Below, one piece after another: positions 17,332 through 26,097 of a stretch of 64,000 nt of DNA (position 1 is the stretch's first letter; the number at the start of each line of letters is the position of its first letter). The position numbers and the translations under genes are program-made. The notes beneath the pieces were generated by a model. The model was not told where the DNA came from, ran no database searches, and saw only the letters and a program-made list of their open reading frames with translations. Origin of the DNA: Ch67 sp041395845 (GTDB lineage Bacteria; Pseudomonadota; Gammaproteobacteria; Pseudomonadales; Ketobacteraceae); the NCBI GenBank assembly GCA_041395845.1, contig JAWKZS010000003.1:186001-250000 (forward strand), given 5' to 3'.

Positions 17332-18960
17332 ATGACAAAATACATTTTTGTGACGGGTGGTGTTGTGTCTTCCCTTGGCAAGGGAATCGCAGCTGCCTCC
17401 CTGGGCTCTATTTTGGAAGCACGTGGTCTGAAAGTTTCCATGATGAAACTGGACCCGTACATCAACGTCGATCCGGGCACCATGAGCCCCTACCAGCACG
17501 GCGAAGTGTTCGTCACCAATGACGGTGCCGAAACCGACCTCGACCTGGGCCACTACGAGCGCTTCATCCGCACCACGATGACCAAGCGCAACAACTTCAC
17601 CTCGGGCCGGGTCTATCTGGACGTCATCGAGCGGGAACGCCGGGGTGATTACCTGGGCGCCACCATCCAGGTTATTCCCCACATTACGGACGAAATCAAG
17701 AACCGTATCGTCAACAATGATCTGGGCGTCGATGTCCTGATCGTCGAAATCGGTGGCACCGTGGGTGACATCGAATCCCAGCCCTTCCTCGAAGCGGTGC
17801 GTCAGCTGCGGGTCGAAGTGGGTTCCAGCAACTCAGTCTTCATCCACCTGACCCTGGTGCCCTACATCGAAACGGCGGGCGAAACCAAGACCAAGCCCAC
17901 CCAGCACTCGGTCAAGGAACTGCGTTCCATTGGCTTGCAGCCCGACGTGCTGCTGTGCCGCTCGGATCACAAGATTCCCGATTCCTCCCTGGCCAAGATC
18001 GCGCTGTTCACCAACGTGGAACGCCGCGCGGTGATTGGCCTGCAGGATGTGAACACCATCTACAAGATTCCGTCCGTACTGCATGCCCAGGGCCTCGACG
18101 ACTTCGTGGTGGAAAAGCTGCAACTGAAATGCGGCCCCGCCAATCTGGACGAGTGGACCCGGGTGGTCGACGCCCAGCTCAATCCCCAGCACGATGTCAC
18201 CATCGCCATGGTGGGCAAGTACACGGATCTGGCGGATGCCTATAAATCCCTGAACGAAGCCCTGCTGCACGCCGGTATCCAGACCCGCACCAAGGTGCAT
18301 ATTGATTACGTGGATTCCGAAGATCTGGAGCACGACGGCGTGGAATCCCTGGCCAAGTACGACGGCATCCTGGTGCCGGGCGGCTTCGGCAAGCGCGGTA
18401 CCGAAGGCAAGATTGCCGCCATCCAGTATGCCCGCGAAAACGGCGTGCCCTATCTTGGCATCTGTCTGGGTATGCAGCTGGCCGTCATTGAATATGCCCG
18501 CAACATGGCTGGACTGCCGGACGTGCACAGCACCGAATTCAAGCAGGACGCCGCGACCCCGGTGGTCGGTCTGATCACTGAATGGCTGAACGAAGACGGT
18601 TCCCTGCAGACCCGTACCGAAGCATCCGATCTGGGCGGCACCATGCGTCTGGGCGCGCAGGATTGCAAACTGATCAGCGGCAGCAAATCCCGCGAACTCT
18701 ACGGCAAGGATCTGATTTCCGAGCGTCACCGCCACCGTTATGAAGTGAACAACAAATACGTGCCGGATCTGGAAAAGGCCGGTCTGCGTGTCGCCGGTCG
18801 CTCCGTGGATGACAGCCTGGTGGAAATGATCGAAGTGCCGAACCATCCGTGGTTTGTGGCGTGCCAGTTCCACCCGGAATTCACCTCCACGCCCCGCGAC
18901 GGTCACCCGCTCTTTACCGGCTATATCAAAGCCGTAAAAGCCCACCAGGACAAACGCTGA
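17332..18960 (+). CDS. pyrG: CTP synthase
   Basis: PyrG aminates UTP to CTP with glutamine as nitrogen donor. The 542-residue protein has the N-terminal synthase domain (MTKYIFVTGGVVSSLGKGI, P-loop), the LDPYINVDPGTMSPYQHGE segment, and a C-terminal class I glutaminase domain with the nucleophile Cys378 in GICLGMQ and the catalytic His/Glu in QFHPE near 515. Length is standard. It has its own promoter in front and is followed nine bases later by kdsA, an order conserved in Pseudomonas (pyrG-kdsA-eno). Confidence 0.98.
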   Translation: MTKYIFVTGGVVSSLGKGIAAASLGSILEARGLKVSMMKLDPYINVDPGTMSPYQHGEVFVTNDGAETDLDLGHYERFIRTTMTKRNNFTSGRVYLDVIERERRGDYLGATIQVIPHITDEIKNRIVNNDLGVDVLIVEIGGTVGDIESQPFLEAVRQLRVEVGSSNSVFIHLTLVPYIETAGETKTKPTQHSVKELRSIGLQPDVLLCRSDHKIPDSSLAKIALFTNVERRAVIGLQDVNTIYKIPSVLHAQGLDDFVVEKLQLKCGPANLDEWTRVVDAQLNPQHDVTIAMVGKYTDLADAYKSLNEALLHAGIQTRTKVHIDYVDSEDLEHDGVESLAKYDGILVPGGFGKRGTEGKIAAIQYARENGVPYLGICLGMQLAVIEYARNMAGLPDVHSTEFKQDAATPVVGLITEWLNEDGSLQTRTEASDLGGTMRLGAQDCKLISGSKSRELYGKDLISERHRHRYEVNNKYVPDLEKAGLRVAGRSVDDSLVEMIEVPNHPWFVACQFHPEFTSTPRDGHPLFTGYIKAVKAHQDKR

Positions 18961-18969
18961 GAGGTGCCC

Positions 18970-19824
18970 ATGAGCGCACAACCGCAGAAAGTCATCGAAC
19001 TGGGCAAGATCCGCATGGGCAACGAGTTGCCCTTCGTCCTGTTCGGCGGCATGAATGTACTGGAATCCCGCGACATGGCGATGCAGGTGGCGGAATCCTA
19101 CGTCAAGGTGACCGAGAAACTCGGCATTCCGTACGTGTTCAAGGCGTCTTTCGACAAGGCCAACCGCTCGTCGATCAACTCCTTTCGTGGCCCTGGCCTC
19201 GATGAAGGCCTGAAGATCTTCGAAGAAATCAAAAAGACCTTCAACGTGCCCCTCATCACCGATGTACACGAGCCCCATCAGGCGGCACCGGTCGCAGAAG
19301 TCTGCGACATCATCCAGCTGCCGGCGTTTCTGTCCCGGCAGACAGATCTGGTGGTGGCGATGGCCAAAACCGGCGCCATTATCAACGTAAAGAAGGCCCA
19401 GTTCCTCGCGCCGCGCGAAATGAAACACATCATCAAGAAGTGCGAAGAGGCGGGCAACGACAAGGTCATTCTGTGCGAGCGTGGCTCCAGCTTTGGGTAC
19501 AACAACCTGGTGGTGGACATGCTGGGCTTCGGCATCATGAAGGAATTCGGTGCGCCGATTTTCTTTGATGTGACCCATTCCCTGCAGATGCCGGGCGGCC
19601 TGGCAGAAGCGGCCGGTGGCCGTCGCGCCCAGGTGACGGATCTGGCGCTGGCCGGCATGTCGCAGGGGCTGGCGGGCCTGTTCCTGGAAGCCCACCCGGA
19701 TCCGGACAAGGCCAAGTGCGATGGCCCCTGCGCACTGCGTCTGGAAAAACTCGAGCCGTTCCTGGCGCGGGTGAAGGCCATTGATGATCTGGTGAAAGGT
19801 TTCGAGCCGCTGGATACGAAGTAG
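18970..19824 (+). CDS. kdsA: 3-deoxy-D-manno-octulosonate 8-phosphate synthase
   Basis: KdsA condenses phosphoenolpyruvate with arabinose-5-phosphate to KDO-8-phosphate for the lipopolysaccharide core. The 284-residue TIM-barrel protein contains FKASFDKANRSS, the GPGLDEGLKI loop, TDVHEPHQ and the C-terminal HPDPDKAKCDGPCALRL. An asparagine in NVKKAQF (where metal-dependent enzymes carry Cys) marks the metal-independent class. I chose the ATG at 18970 because GAGAGG lies just upstream; a GTG six bases before it is possible. It forms an operon with pyrG. Confidence 0.97.
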   Translation: MSAQPQKVIELGKIRMGNELPFVLFGGMNVLESRDMAMQVAESYVKVTEKLGIPYVFKASFDKANRSSINSFRGPGLDEGLKIFEEIKKTFNVPLITDVHEPHQAAPVAEVCDIIQLPAFLSRQTDLVVAMAKTGAIINVKKAQFLAPREMKHIIKKCEEAGNDKVILCERGSSFGYNNLVVDMLGFGIMKEFGAPIFFDVTHSLQMPGGLAEAAGGRRAQVTDLALAGMSQGLAGLFLEAHPDPDKAKCDGPCALRLEKLEPFLARVKAIDDLVKGFEPLDTK

Positions 19825-19856
19825 GGCTGTTTTTTCCGGTTTTAGGTTGTGTGCAG

Positions 19857-19924
19857 GACAGCGGTTGGGGCATCCCTGCGGCGAACCGGACGTGGATTCT
19901 TGCAGTGATGCCCCAACCACTGTC
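19857..19924. repeat. Inverted repeat 1, 18-base arms
   Basis: Left arm 19857-19874 and right arm 19907-19924 pair over 18 positions with one mismatch (core GGTTGGGGCATC / GATGCCCCAACC). CTGC / GCAG (19876-19879, 19902-19905) extend the stem inwards. No T-run follows. Confidence 0.75.
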
Positions 19925-19999
19925 TGATGGGAATCCGGCGAGATTCAAAAGATTAAAAGCAAAAGCAGTTGTGGTGCCGAATCAAGATTGGCACGGACT

Positions 20000-20082
20000 G
20001 TTTCAGCCGAATGCAGACGTGTTCATTTCCGAAGATCCACGTCCGGGCTGAGGAAAGGAACACGTCTGCGTTCGGCTGAAAC
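20000..20082. repeat. Inverted repeat 2, 31-base arms
   Basis: Left arm 20000-20030 and right arm 20052-20082 pair over 31 positions with two mismatches around a 21-base loop. The outer part of the left arm begins GTTTCAGCCGAATGCAGACG. It would form a very stable hairpin in RNA or a cruciform in DNA, about 95 bases upstream of eno. Confidence 0.85.
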
Positions 20083-20177
20083 CAACGCGGCACGAACCAA
20101 ATTGGCTGCAATCGGCCACAAGCCGAATCGCAGCAAAGGTTACAAACTCAAAATCAAAAACAGGAGACATCCTCACA

Positions 20178-21476
20178 ATGTCCAAGATCGCCCAAATCCG
20201 CGCCCGTGAAGTCCTCGACTCCCGTGGCAATCCCACCATCGAAGCGGACGTAATCCTGGAATCCGGCGCCGCCGGTACTGCCTGCGCCCCCTCCGGCGCC
20301 TCCACCGGTTCCCGTGAAGCACTGGAACTGCGCGACGGCGACAAGAGCCGCTACCTGGGCAAGGGCGTTCTGAAAGCCGTTGAATACGCCAACAGCGACA
20401 TCGCCAAACTGCTCAAAGGCAAAGATGCCACCGACCAGCGCATGATCGACAAACTGATGATCGACGCCGACGGCACCGAAAACAAATCCAAGTTTGGCGC
20501 CAACGCTATTCTGGCCGTGTCCCTGGCGGCATCCAAGGCGGCGGCAGTGCACAAGGTCATGCCCCTGTTCCAGCACATCTCCGAAATCATCGATGGCAAG
20601 GCCGGCCCGTACTCCATGCCGGTGCCGATGATGAACATCATCAACGGCGGTGCCCACGCCGACAACAACGTCGACATCCAGGAATTCATGATCCAGCCCG
20701 TCGGCGCACCGAATTTCCGTGAAGCCCTGCGTTATGGCGCGGAAATCTTCCACTCCCTGAAAGCGGTACTGAAGGCCAAAGGCCTGAACACTGCCGTGGG
20801 TGACGAAGGTGGTTTTGCCCCCAACCTGTCCTCCAATGAAGAAGCCCTGGCCGTCATCATGCAGGCGATCGAGAAGGCCGGCTACAAGCCTGGCGTTGAT
20901 ATCATGCTGGCCCTGGACTGCGCGTCTTCCGAATTCTACAAGAACGGCAAGTACGTACTGGGCGGCGATAACAAGGAACTGGATTCTGCCGGTTTCGCCG
21001 ACTACCTGGCTGACCTGTGCAACCGTTACCCGATCATCTCCATCGAAGACGGTCAGGACGAAAGCGACTGGGCCGGCTGGAAGATCCTCACCGAAAAACT
21101 GGGCGATCGCATTCAGCTGGTAGGCGACGATCTGTTTGTCACCAACACCAAAATCCTGAAAGAAGGTATCGACAAGGGCATCGCCAACAGCATCCTGATC
21201 AAGTTCAACCAGATCGGCAGTCTGACCGAAACCCTCGACGCCATCCAGATGGCCAAGGCCGCCGGTTACACGGCGGTGATTTCGCACCGTTCCGGCGAAA
21301 CCGAAGACTCCACCATCGCTGACCTGGCGGTTGCCACTGCCGCTGGCCAGATCAAGACCGGCTCACTGTGCCGCTCCGATCGCGTTGCCAAGTACAACCA
21401 GCTGCTGCGCATTGAAGAAGTCATCGGCGAAAAAGCGCCGTACCGTGGCAAGGCCGAGTTCAAAGGTCTGAAGTAA
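20178..21476 (+). CDS. eno: Enolase
   Basis: Enolase interconverts 2-phosphoglycerate and phosphoenolpyruvate in glycolysis and is often a degradosome component. The 432-residue protein shows the N-terminal AREVLDSRGNPTIEADV, substrate-loop GAPSGASTG-like PSGASTGSREALELRD, metal ligands in LALDCASSEFY and SIEDGQDESDW, and the C-terminal ISHRSGETEDSTIADLAV signature (residues about 369-386). ATG at 20178 with AGGAG about 11 bases upstream. It follows kdsA after a structured 353-base gap. Confidence 0.98.
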   Translation: MSKIAQIRAREVLDSRGNPTIEADVILESGAAGTACAPSGASTGSREALELRDGDKSRYLGKGVLKAVEYANSDIAKLLKGKDATDQRMIDKLMIDADGTENKSKFGANAILAVSLAASKAAAVHKVMPLFQHISEIIDGKAGPYSMPVPMMNIINGGAHADNNVDIQEFMIQPVGAPNFREALRYGAEIFHSLKAVLKAKGLNTAVGDEGGFAPNLSSNEEALAVIMQAIEKAGYKPGVDIMLALDCASSEFYKNGKYVLGGDNKELDSAGFADYLADLCNRYPIISIEDGQDESDWAGWKILTEKLGDRIQLVGDDLFVTNTKILKEGIDKGIANSILIKFNQIGSLTETLDAIQMAKAAGYTAVISHRSGETEDSTIADLAVATAAGQIKTGSLCRSDRVAKYNQLLRIEEVIGEKAPYRGKAEFKGLK

Positions 21477-21483
21477 GGTCTGT

Positions 21484-21512
21484 ATCCCCCGGAACACAGC
21501 ATCCCGGGGGAT
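21484..21512 (+). other. Hairpin after eno (no T-tract)
   Basis: A perfect 9-bp stem ATCCCCCGG / CCGGGGGAT with an 11-base loop lies seven bases after the eno stop codon. It lacks a T-run, so it may protect the 3' end of the eno mRNA or act as a weak terminator. Confidence 0.55.
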
Positions 21513-21634
21513 TGCACGCAGGTCTGGCACAGTGGCTTGAGGCTGCTGCGCCAGATCCCACCGTACTTGACGCAGCCCGTCCAAACACCGATGCTTATCC
21601 GCACGAATAAAAGGATTGCGTTCCCAGCGGACCC

Positions 21635-21970
21635 ATGACCGAACAACAAGCCCCACAAAACTGGTTCACCCTCCCGCGCATCCTGTTCTGGATACTCGTC
21701 ATCGTATTCTTTAGCCTGCAGCTGCGCCTGTGGATCGGCGAAGGCAGCCTTGCCGAAGTCTGGCAACTCAACAGCGCCATCGAGCGTCAGGAAACCGAAA
21801 ACCATCTGCTGGAAGAGCGCAACAAGCGTCTGCGTGCGGAAGTCAAAGATCTCAAGGAAGGGCTTGATGCCGTGGAAGAGCGTGCCCGCACCCAGCTAGG
21901 CATGGTCAAGGAGGGCGAAACCTTCTTCCTGATCACTGATGAAAAAACCGGACAACCCCAGCAACCATGA
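21635..21970 (+). CDS. ftsB: Cell division protein FtsB
   Basis: FtsB is a bitopic divisome protein that bridges FtsL and FtsQ. The 111-residue product has an N-terminal cytoplasmic segment, one TM (about residues 14-32, PRILFWILVIVFFSLQLRL), then a periplasmic coiled-coil (QLNSAIERQETENHLLEERN) and the conserved EERARTQLGMVKEGETFF. The family's usual position between eno and ispD is preserved. Its stop codon overlaps the ispD start (ATGA). Confidence 0.95.
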   Translation: MTEQQAPQNWFTLPRILFWILVIVFFSLQLRLWIGEGSLAEVWQLNSAIERQETENHLLEERNKRLRAEVKDLKEGLDAVEERARTQLGMVKEGETFFLITDEKTGQPQQP

Positions 21971-22677
21971 GTCAGACCAACCCCATCTGGTGCGTTGTGC
22001 CCGCCGCCGGCGTCGGCAAGCGTTTTGGCTCTGCCGTGCCCAAGCAGTACCTGCCGCTGCACGGCCAGACCGTCTGTGAACATACCCTGCAACGCCTGCT
22101 GCAGGTTGAACCCATCCAGCGCATCGTCGTGTGCCTGAGCAGTGAAGATCAGACCTTCAGTCAGCTGGATGTGGCCTGCGATGCCCGTATCACCACGACG
22201 TTGGGCGGCAGCGAGCGCTGTCATTCCGTACTGCATGGTCTGCATGCCCTGGCCGCCGAGGCCAGTGAGGATGACTGGGTGCTGGTGCATGATGTGGCGC
22301 GGCCTTGTATCCGCCCTGACGACGTACGCAAACTCCTGCATCAGGTGCAAACGGAAAACGCCATCGGCGGCATTCTGGCCAACCCGGTGCGGGATACCAT
22401 GAAGCGCTCCAACGCCCATCGTCATATCGTCGACACCGTCAGCCGCGACCAGTTGTGGCACGCGCTGACACCTCAGCTGTTTCCGTTAGGTCTGCTGCGT
22501 GATGCCATCGAATCCGCCCTGGCCGACAATGCCATCGTGACCGACGAAGCTTCCGCCGTGGAGCGTATTGGGCATCAGCCATTGCTGGTGGAAGGCCATC
22601 CGGACAACATCAAGATTACCCATCCCCAGGATCTGCCGCTGGCAGCCCTGTTCATTCAGCAGCAGGAGAACGCCTGA
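21967..22677 (+). CDS. ispD: 2-C-methyl-D-erythritol 4-phosphate cytidylyltransferase
   Basis: IspD makes CDP-methylerythritol in the MEP isoprenoid pathway. The 236-residue protein has the nucleotide-binding VVPAAGVGKRFGSAVPKQYL (Arg and Lys of the active site), the VHDVARPCI motif and TDEASAVE near the C-terminus. It overlaps ftsB by four bases and ispF by one, so ftsB, ispD, ispF and truD are translationally coupled. Confidence 0.97.
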   Translation: MSQTNPIWCVVPAAGVGKRFGSAVPKQYLPLHGQTVCEHTLQRLLQVEPIQRIVVCLSSEDQTFSQLDVACDARITTTLGGSERCHSVLHGLHALAAEASEDDWVLVHDVARPCIRPDDVRKLLHQVQTENAIGGILANPVRDTMKRSNAHRHIVDTVSRDQLWHALTPQLFPLGLLRDAIESALADNAIVTDEASAVERIGHQPLLVEGHPDNIKITHPQDLPLAALFIQQQENA

Positions 22678-23153
22678 TGTTTCGTATCGGTCACGGCTTT
22701 GACGTTCACAAGTTCGGCGATGGCGACCACCTGATGCTGGGTGGCGTGCGCATCCCCTATGACAAATCCTTTATTGCCCACTCTGATGGCGACGTCGCTT
22801 TGCATGCCCTCAGCGATGCCTTACTCGGCGCTGCGGCACTGGGGGATATTGGCCGTCACTTTCCGGACACTGATGCCGCCTATAAAGGGGCCGACAGTCG
22901 CGACCTGTTGCGCTCCGTCGTCAGCAAGATACACAGTCTTGGCTACAAGGTTGGCAACGTGGATATCACCATCGTCGCCCAGGCCCCCAAAATGGCACCC
23001 TACATCGAAAGCATGCGCGCCCATATCGCCGCCGACCTCCTGGTGGACATGGGGGTGGTGAATGTAAAAGCCACCACCACTGAACAGCTGGGCTACACCG
23101 GCCGCAAGGAAGGGATTGCCGTTCACGCCGTCGCGCTGCTGGTCAACCCATGA
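22677..23153 (+). CDS. ispF: 2-C-methyl-D-erythritol 2,4-cyclodiphosphate synthase
   Basis: IspF closes CDP-methylerythritol phosphate to the cyclodiphosphate with loss of CMP. The 158-residue protein shows the zinc and substrate motif RIGHGFDVHKFG at residues 3-14, SDGDVALHALSDALLGA, IGRHFPDTD and the C-terminal TTTEQLGYTGRKEGIAVHA. The ATG shares a base with the ispD stop codon, and the truD ATG overlaps its end. Confidence 0.97.
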   Translation: MFRIGHGFDVHKFGDGDHLMLGGVRIPYDKSFIAHSDGDVALHALSDALLGAAALGDIGRHFPDTDAAYKGADSRDLLRSVVSKIHSLGYKVGNVDITIVAQAPKMAPYIESMRAHIAADLLVDMGVVNVKATTTEQLGYTGRKEGIAVHAVALLVNP

Positions 23154-24187
23154 CGTTGCCGGCGTTCGGATTCGACGATGCGTGCTATGCCTATGGCCAG
23201 CCGCTGGCGCAGGGGGATTTCAAAACCTGTCCCGAGGATTTCGTGGTCGAAGAAGTGCTCGGATTCGAGCCGGTAGGGCAGGGCGAGCACCTCTTCCTGC
23301 AACTACAGACCGACGACCAGAACACCCGCTATACCCTGAAGATTCTGTCTCGCCTGTTCAGTGTGCCGCAGAAGCTGATCAGCTATTCGGGCCTCAAAGA
23401 CCGTCGCGGGCTCACCAGCCAATGGTTTTCCATCCATTTGCCCGGCAAGGATGTAGCAGTGGATGCGGATCTGCTACTGCAGAATGGCATCCGCCTGCTG
23501 CAACAGGCCCGCCACAACAAGAAGCTGCGCATCGGTACCCACAAGGCCAACCGGTTTCACATCCGGCTGCGCAATGTCAGCCAGCGCGACGGGCTGTCGG
23601 AGCGCCTGCAGCTGATTGCCGTTGGGGGCGTTCCCAATTATTTCGGCCCCCAGCGTTTTGGTCATCATGGCAACAATGTCGGCGAGGCGTTGCGCTGGGT
23701 GGAACGGCAGGAATTGCCGGTTGAACGGGAATTGCGTAGCCGCGTGCTGTCCACCCTGCGGGCCTGGCTGTTCAACGGTGATCTGTCGCGGCGGATCGAG
23801 CAGGGCAGCTGGCAGCAATGTGTGCCCGGTCAAGCGGTTTGCCTGGATGGCAGTCACAGTTTCTTTGTGCCAGAGCAATGGGACGAGACGCTGCAGCAGC
23901 GTTACGACGAGGGCGATATCCACCTTGGTGGCTGGCTGTTCAGCACTGACCATCCGGGTTCAGCGCCCGAGCCGGTGCAGAGGTTTCTGACGCGGGCCCA
24001 GTTGAGCGCCGAATTGCGCCCGCTGCGCCTGCTGCCTCAGGCCTTGCATTCCAGCTGGGAAGGGGACGATCTGCTCCTCGGTTTCAACCTGCCAACCGGG
24101 GCCTATGCGACCAGCGTTCTGCGTGAATTGCTGTCAGTCCGCGACCGCTCCTTGCCGGGTTTCATGCCGGCTGCAGATTCCGCATAA
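23150..24187 (+). CDS. truD: tRNA pseudouridine(13) synthase TruD
   Basis: TruD isomerises U13 of tRNA-Glu. The 345-residue protein has KTCPEDFVVEE near the N-terminus, the catalytic Asp in YSGLKDRRGLTSQWF (about residues 78-92), and NYFGPQRFG (about 163-171). It overlaps ispF by four bases (ATGA). In most gammaproteobacteria surE follows; here the next gene is pcm after a 106-base gap. Confidence 0.95.
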   Translation: MTLPAFGFDDACYAYGQPLAQGDFKTCPEDFVVEEVLGFEPVGQGEHLFLQLQTDDQNTRYTLKILSRLFSVPQKLISYSGLKDRRGLTSQWFSIHLPGKDVAVDADLLLQNGIRLLQQARHNKKLRIGTHKANRFHIRLRNVSQRDGLSERLQLIAVGGVPNYFGPQRFGHHGNNVGEALRWVERQELPVERELRSRVLSTLRAWLFNGDLSRRIEQGSWQQCVPGQAVCLDGSHSFFVPEQWDETLQQRYDEGDIHLGGWLFSTDHPGSAPEPVQRFLTRAQLSAELRPLRLLPQALHSSWEGDDLLLGFNLPTGAYATSVLRELLSVRDRSLPGFMPAADSA

Positions 24188-24293
24188 ACGTGCTCGCCGT
24201 TTTTGCCCGCTTCTTTTACAATGAATTGTTTGAATAATAACAACTTTTCAACTTTCGCCTTTTTTGGGGCAACACCGCACGAGGAAGCACCGC

Positions 24294-24953
24294 GTGAACG
24301 AGTTTCACCTTTCCGGCATAGGCATGACCTCGCAGCGTACCCGCGACCGTCTGATCGGCCGTCTGCAGGATCAGGGCATCCGAAATTTCGAGGTGCTGGA
24401 TGCCATTCGCAGTGTGCCCCGTCACCTGTTCATCGACGAAGCGCTGGCGCACCGTGCCTACGAAGACACCGCGTTGCCCATCGGTCACAACCAGACCATC
24501 TCGCAGCCCTACATCGTTGCCCGCATGACGGAACTTCTGCTGGAAGGTGGCCGTCTGAAGAATGTGCTCGAAATCGGTACCGGTTCTGGCTATCAGACCG
24601 CAATTCTGGCCCGGTTTGCCCAGCAGGTATGTTCAGTGGAGCGAATCAAGGCACTGCAGGAAAAAGCCCGTGCCCGCCTCAAGGCGCTCAAGATCACCAA
24701 CGTGCTGCTGCGTTATTCCGACGGGACGATCGGTCTGAAAGACAAGGCACCGTTCGATGGCATCCTGGCTGCCGCTGCGCCGGCCCAGATCCCGCAGGAA
24801 TTGCTGGACCAGCTGGCAGTGGGTGGACGCCTGATCATTCCGGTGGGTGAGCATACCCAGGTGCTGTACCGGGTGACCCGTACCGAGCACGGCTTTCAGA
24901 AAGAAAAAATTGAAGACGTAAAATTTGTACCGTTTCGTTCTGGTGTCCGCTGA
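24294..24953 (+). CDS. pcm: Protein-L-isoaspartate O-methyltransferase
   Basis: Pcm methylates L-isoaspartyl residues of aged proteins so that they revert to aspartate. The 219-residue protein has the substrate region LPIGHNQTISQPYIVARMTE, SAM motif I VLEIGTGSGYQTAIL (about residues 84-98), and the family's GGRLIIPVG near the C-terminus. I chose the GTG at 24294 because GAGGAAG lies eight bases upstream; an in-frame TTG at 24264 has no such site. Gene order pcm-(DUF368)-nlpD-rpoS matches the stress cluster of related genomes, without surE. Confidence 0.93.
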   Translation: MNEFHLSGIGMTSQRTRDRLIGRLQDQGIRNFEVLDAIRSVPRHLFIDEALAHRAYEDTALPIGHNQTISQPYIVARMTELLLEGGRLKNVLEIGTGSGYQTAILARFAQQVCSVERIKALQEKARARLKALKITNVLLRYSDGTIGLKDKAPFDGILAAAAPAQIPQELLDQLAVGGRLIIPVGEHTQVLYRVTRTEHGFQKEKIEDVKFVPFRSGVR

Positions 24954-24986
24954 CAAGTCACCGCAACACAGTATCTGGACCGTTCA

Positions 24987-25934
24987 ATGCCCATCTCGAA
25001 TCCCAAGCAGGCCATCCCGGTTTATCTGAAAGGCATTGCCATGGGCGCTGCCGACATTGTCCCGGGCGTTTCCGGCGGCACCATCGCCTTTATCAGCGGC
25101 ATTTATGAAGAGCTGATCGACAGCATCGGCGCCATAGGCCCCAAAACCCTGCGCATTCTGTTCAAGGAAGGTATCGCGGCAGCCTGGCGCTCCTTCAATG
25201 GAACCTTCCTGCTGACCCTGATGCTGGGCATCCTGACCAGCGTATTCACCCTGTCCACCCTGATATCGGAGTTGCTGCACTCCCACCCGGAAAAACTCTG
25301 GTCATTCTTTTTCGGTCTGATCGTCATATCCGCCATTCATATCGGTCGCCAGATCCGGCAGTGGCGGGCAAGCGAAGTGATTGCCATCACCCTGGGTACC
25401 GTCATGGCCTACGGCATAACGGCGATTGCGCCGGCCCAGTTGCCAATGACACCCCTCACGGTGTTCGTGGCAGGTGCCATAGCCATCTGCGCCATGATCC
25501 TGCCGGGCATTTCTGGCAGCTTCATCCTGTTGCTGCTGGGCATGTATGCCAACATACTGGGTGCGGTGAAGTCGCTGGACATCATGATCCTGCTGATTTT
25601 TGCCGCGGGCTGTCTGAGCGGGCTGCTGGGCTTCACCCGCTTCCTGTCCTGGTTGCTGCATCATCACCACGGCCCGGCCCTGGCCCTGCTGACCGGTTTC
25701 ATGATTGGATCCCTCAACAAGGTCTGGCCCTGGAAACAGACCCTGGTGTATACCACCAATAGTCATGGTGATCAGATACCGCTGGTGCAGCAGAGCCTGA
25801 TGCCGGGCCAGTACCTGGCGTCCACGGGGCAGGAGCCGCAGCTGTGGGCCTGTCTGGGTCTGATGGTGGTGGGAGTGGTTGTCGTACTGGCGCTGGAACA
25901 GGTTGCAAAATCGAAAGGCAGTCATTCAGCATAG
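24987..25934 (+). CDS. DUF368 membrane protein, probable polyprenyl-phosphate transporter (PopT type)
   Basis: A 315-residue polytopic inner-membrane protein with about eight hydrophobic segments. The N-terminal GIAMGAADIVPGVSGGTIAFI (residues 16-36) and the mid-protein AMILPGISGSFILLLLGMY are the duplicated DUF368 signatures. Members of this family were recently shown to recycle undecaprenyl phosphate across the membrane. The gene lies between pcm and nlpD in an envelope and stress cluster; uppP, which makes the same lipid, lies earlier in the window. No clear ribosome site is visible. Substrate assignment rests on family knowledge. Confidence 0.87.
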   Translation: MPISNPKQAIPVYLKGIAMGAADIVPGVSGGTIAFISGIYEELIDSIGAIGPKTLRILFKEGIAAAWRSFNGTFLLTLMLGILTSVFTLSTLISELLHSHPEKLWSFFFGLIVISAIHIGRQIRQWRASEVIAITLGTVMAYGITAIAPAQLPMTPLTVFVAGAIAICAMILPGISGSFILLLLGMYANILGAVKSLDIMILLIFAAGCLSGLLGFTRFLSWLLHHHHGPALALLTGFMIGSLNKVWPWKQTLVYTTNSHGDQIPLVQQSLMPGQYLASTGQEPQLWACLGLMVVGVVVVLALEQVAKSKGSHSA

Positions 25935-26097
25935 GCTACAACTGTTCAAAAAGTGTTCAAAATTGGCTGATTTGATTAAAAAATGGATAGATTTTTTTCT
26001 CATATAGCTAAAAGGTTTAGTGGATATTTAATTCTAAAGTAATTTAGGTGGTTAATTGATCTGAATTGGGGAGCCTCCCGGGAGCAAAACCAGTTTC

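Larger units (their letters stand above)
19825..20177 (+). other. kdsA-eno intergenic region with two long imperfect hairpins
   Basis: 353 bases without a plausible protein gene. It holds two large inverted repeats (19857-19924 and 20000-20082), a weaker hairpin at 19975-19994 (GTGCC / GGCAC), and the eno ribosome site AGGAG near 20162. Neither large hairpin is followed by a T-run, so they are not ordinary terminators. A promoter for eno is not obvious. Confidence 0.6.

Noticed and set aside
17833..19920. A 695-codon antisense open frame over pyrG and kdsA
   Set aside because: Shadow of two conserved enzymes; no conserved motif in its translation.
20000..20082. The long inverted repeat before eno as an intrinsic terminator of kdsA
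   Set aside because: The arms are 31 bases, the loop 21 bases and no T-run follows; the structure does not match a terminator.
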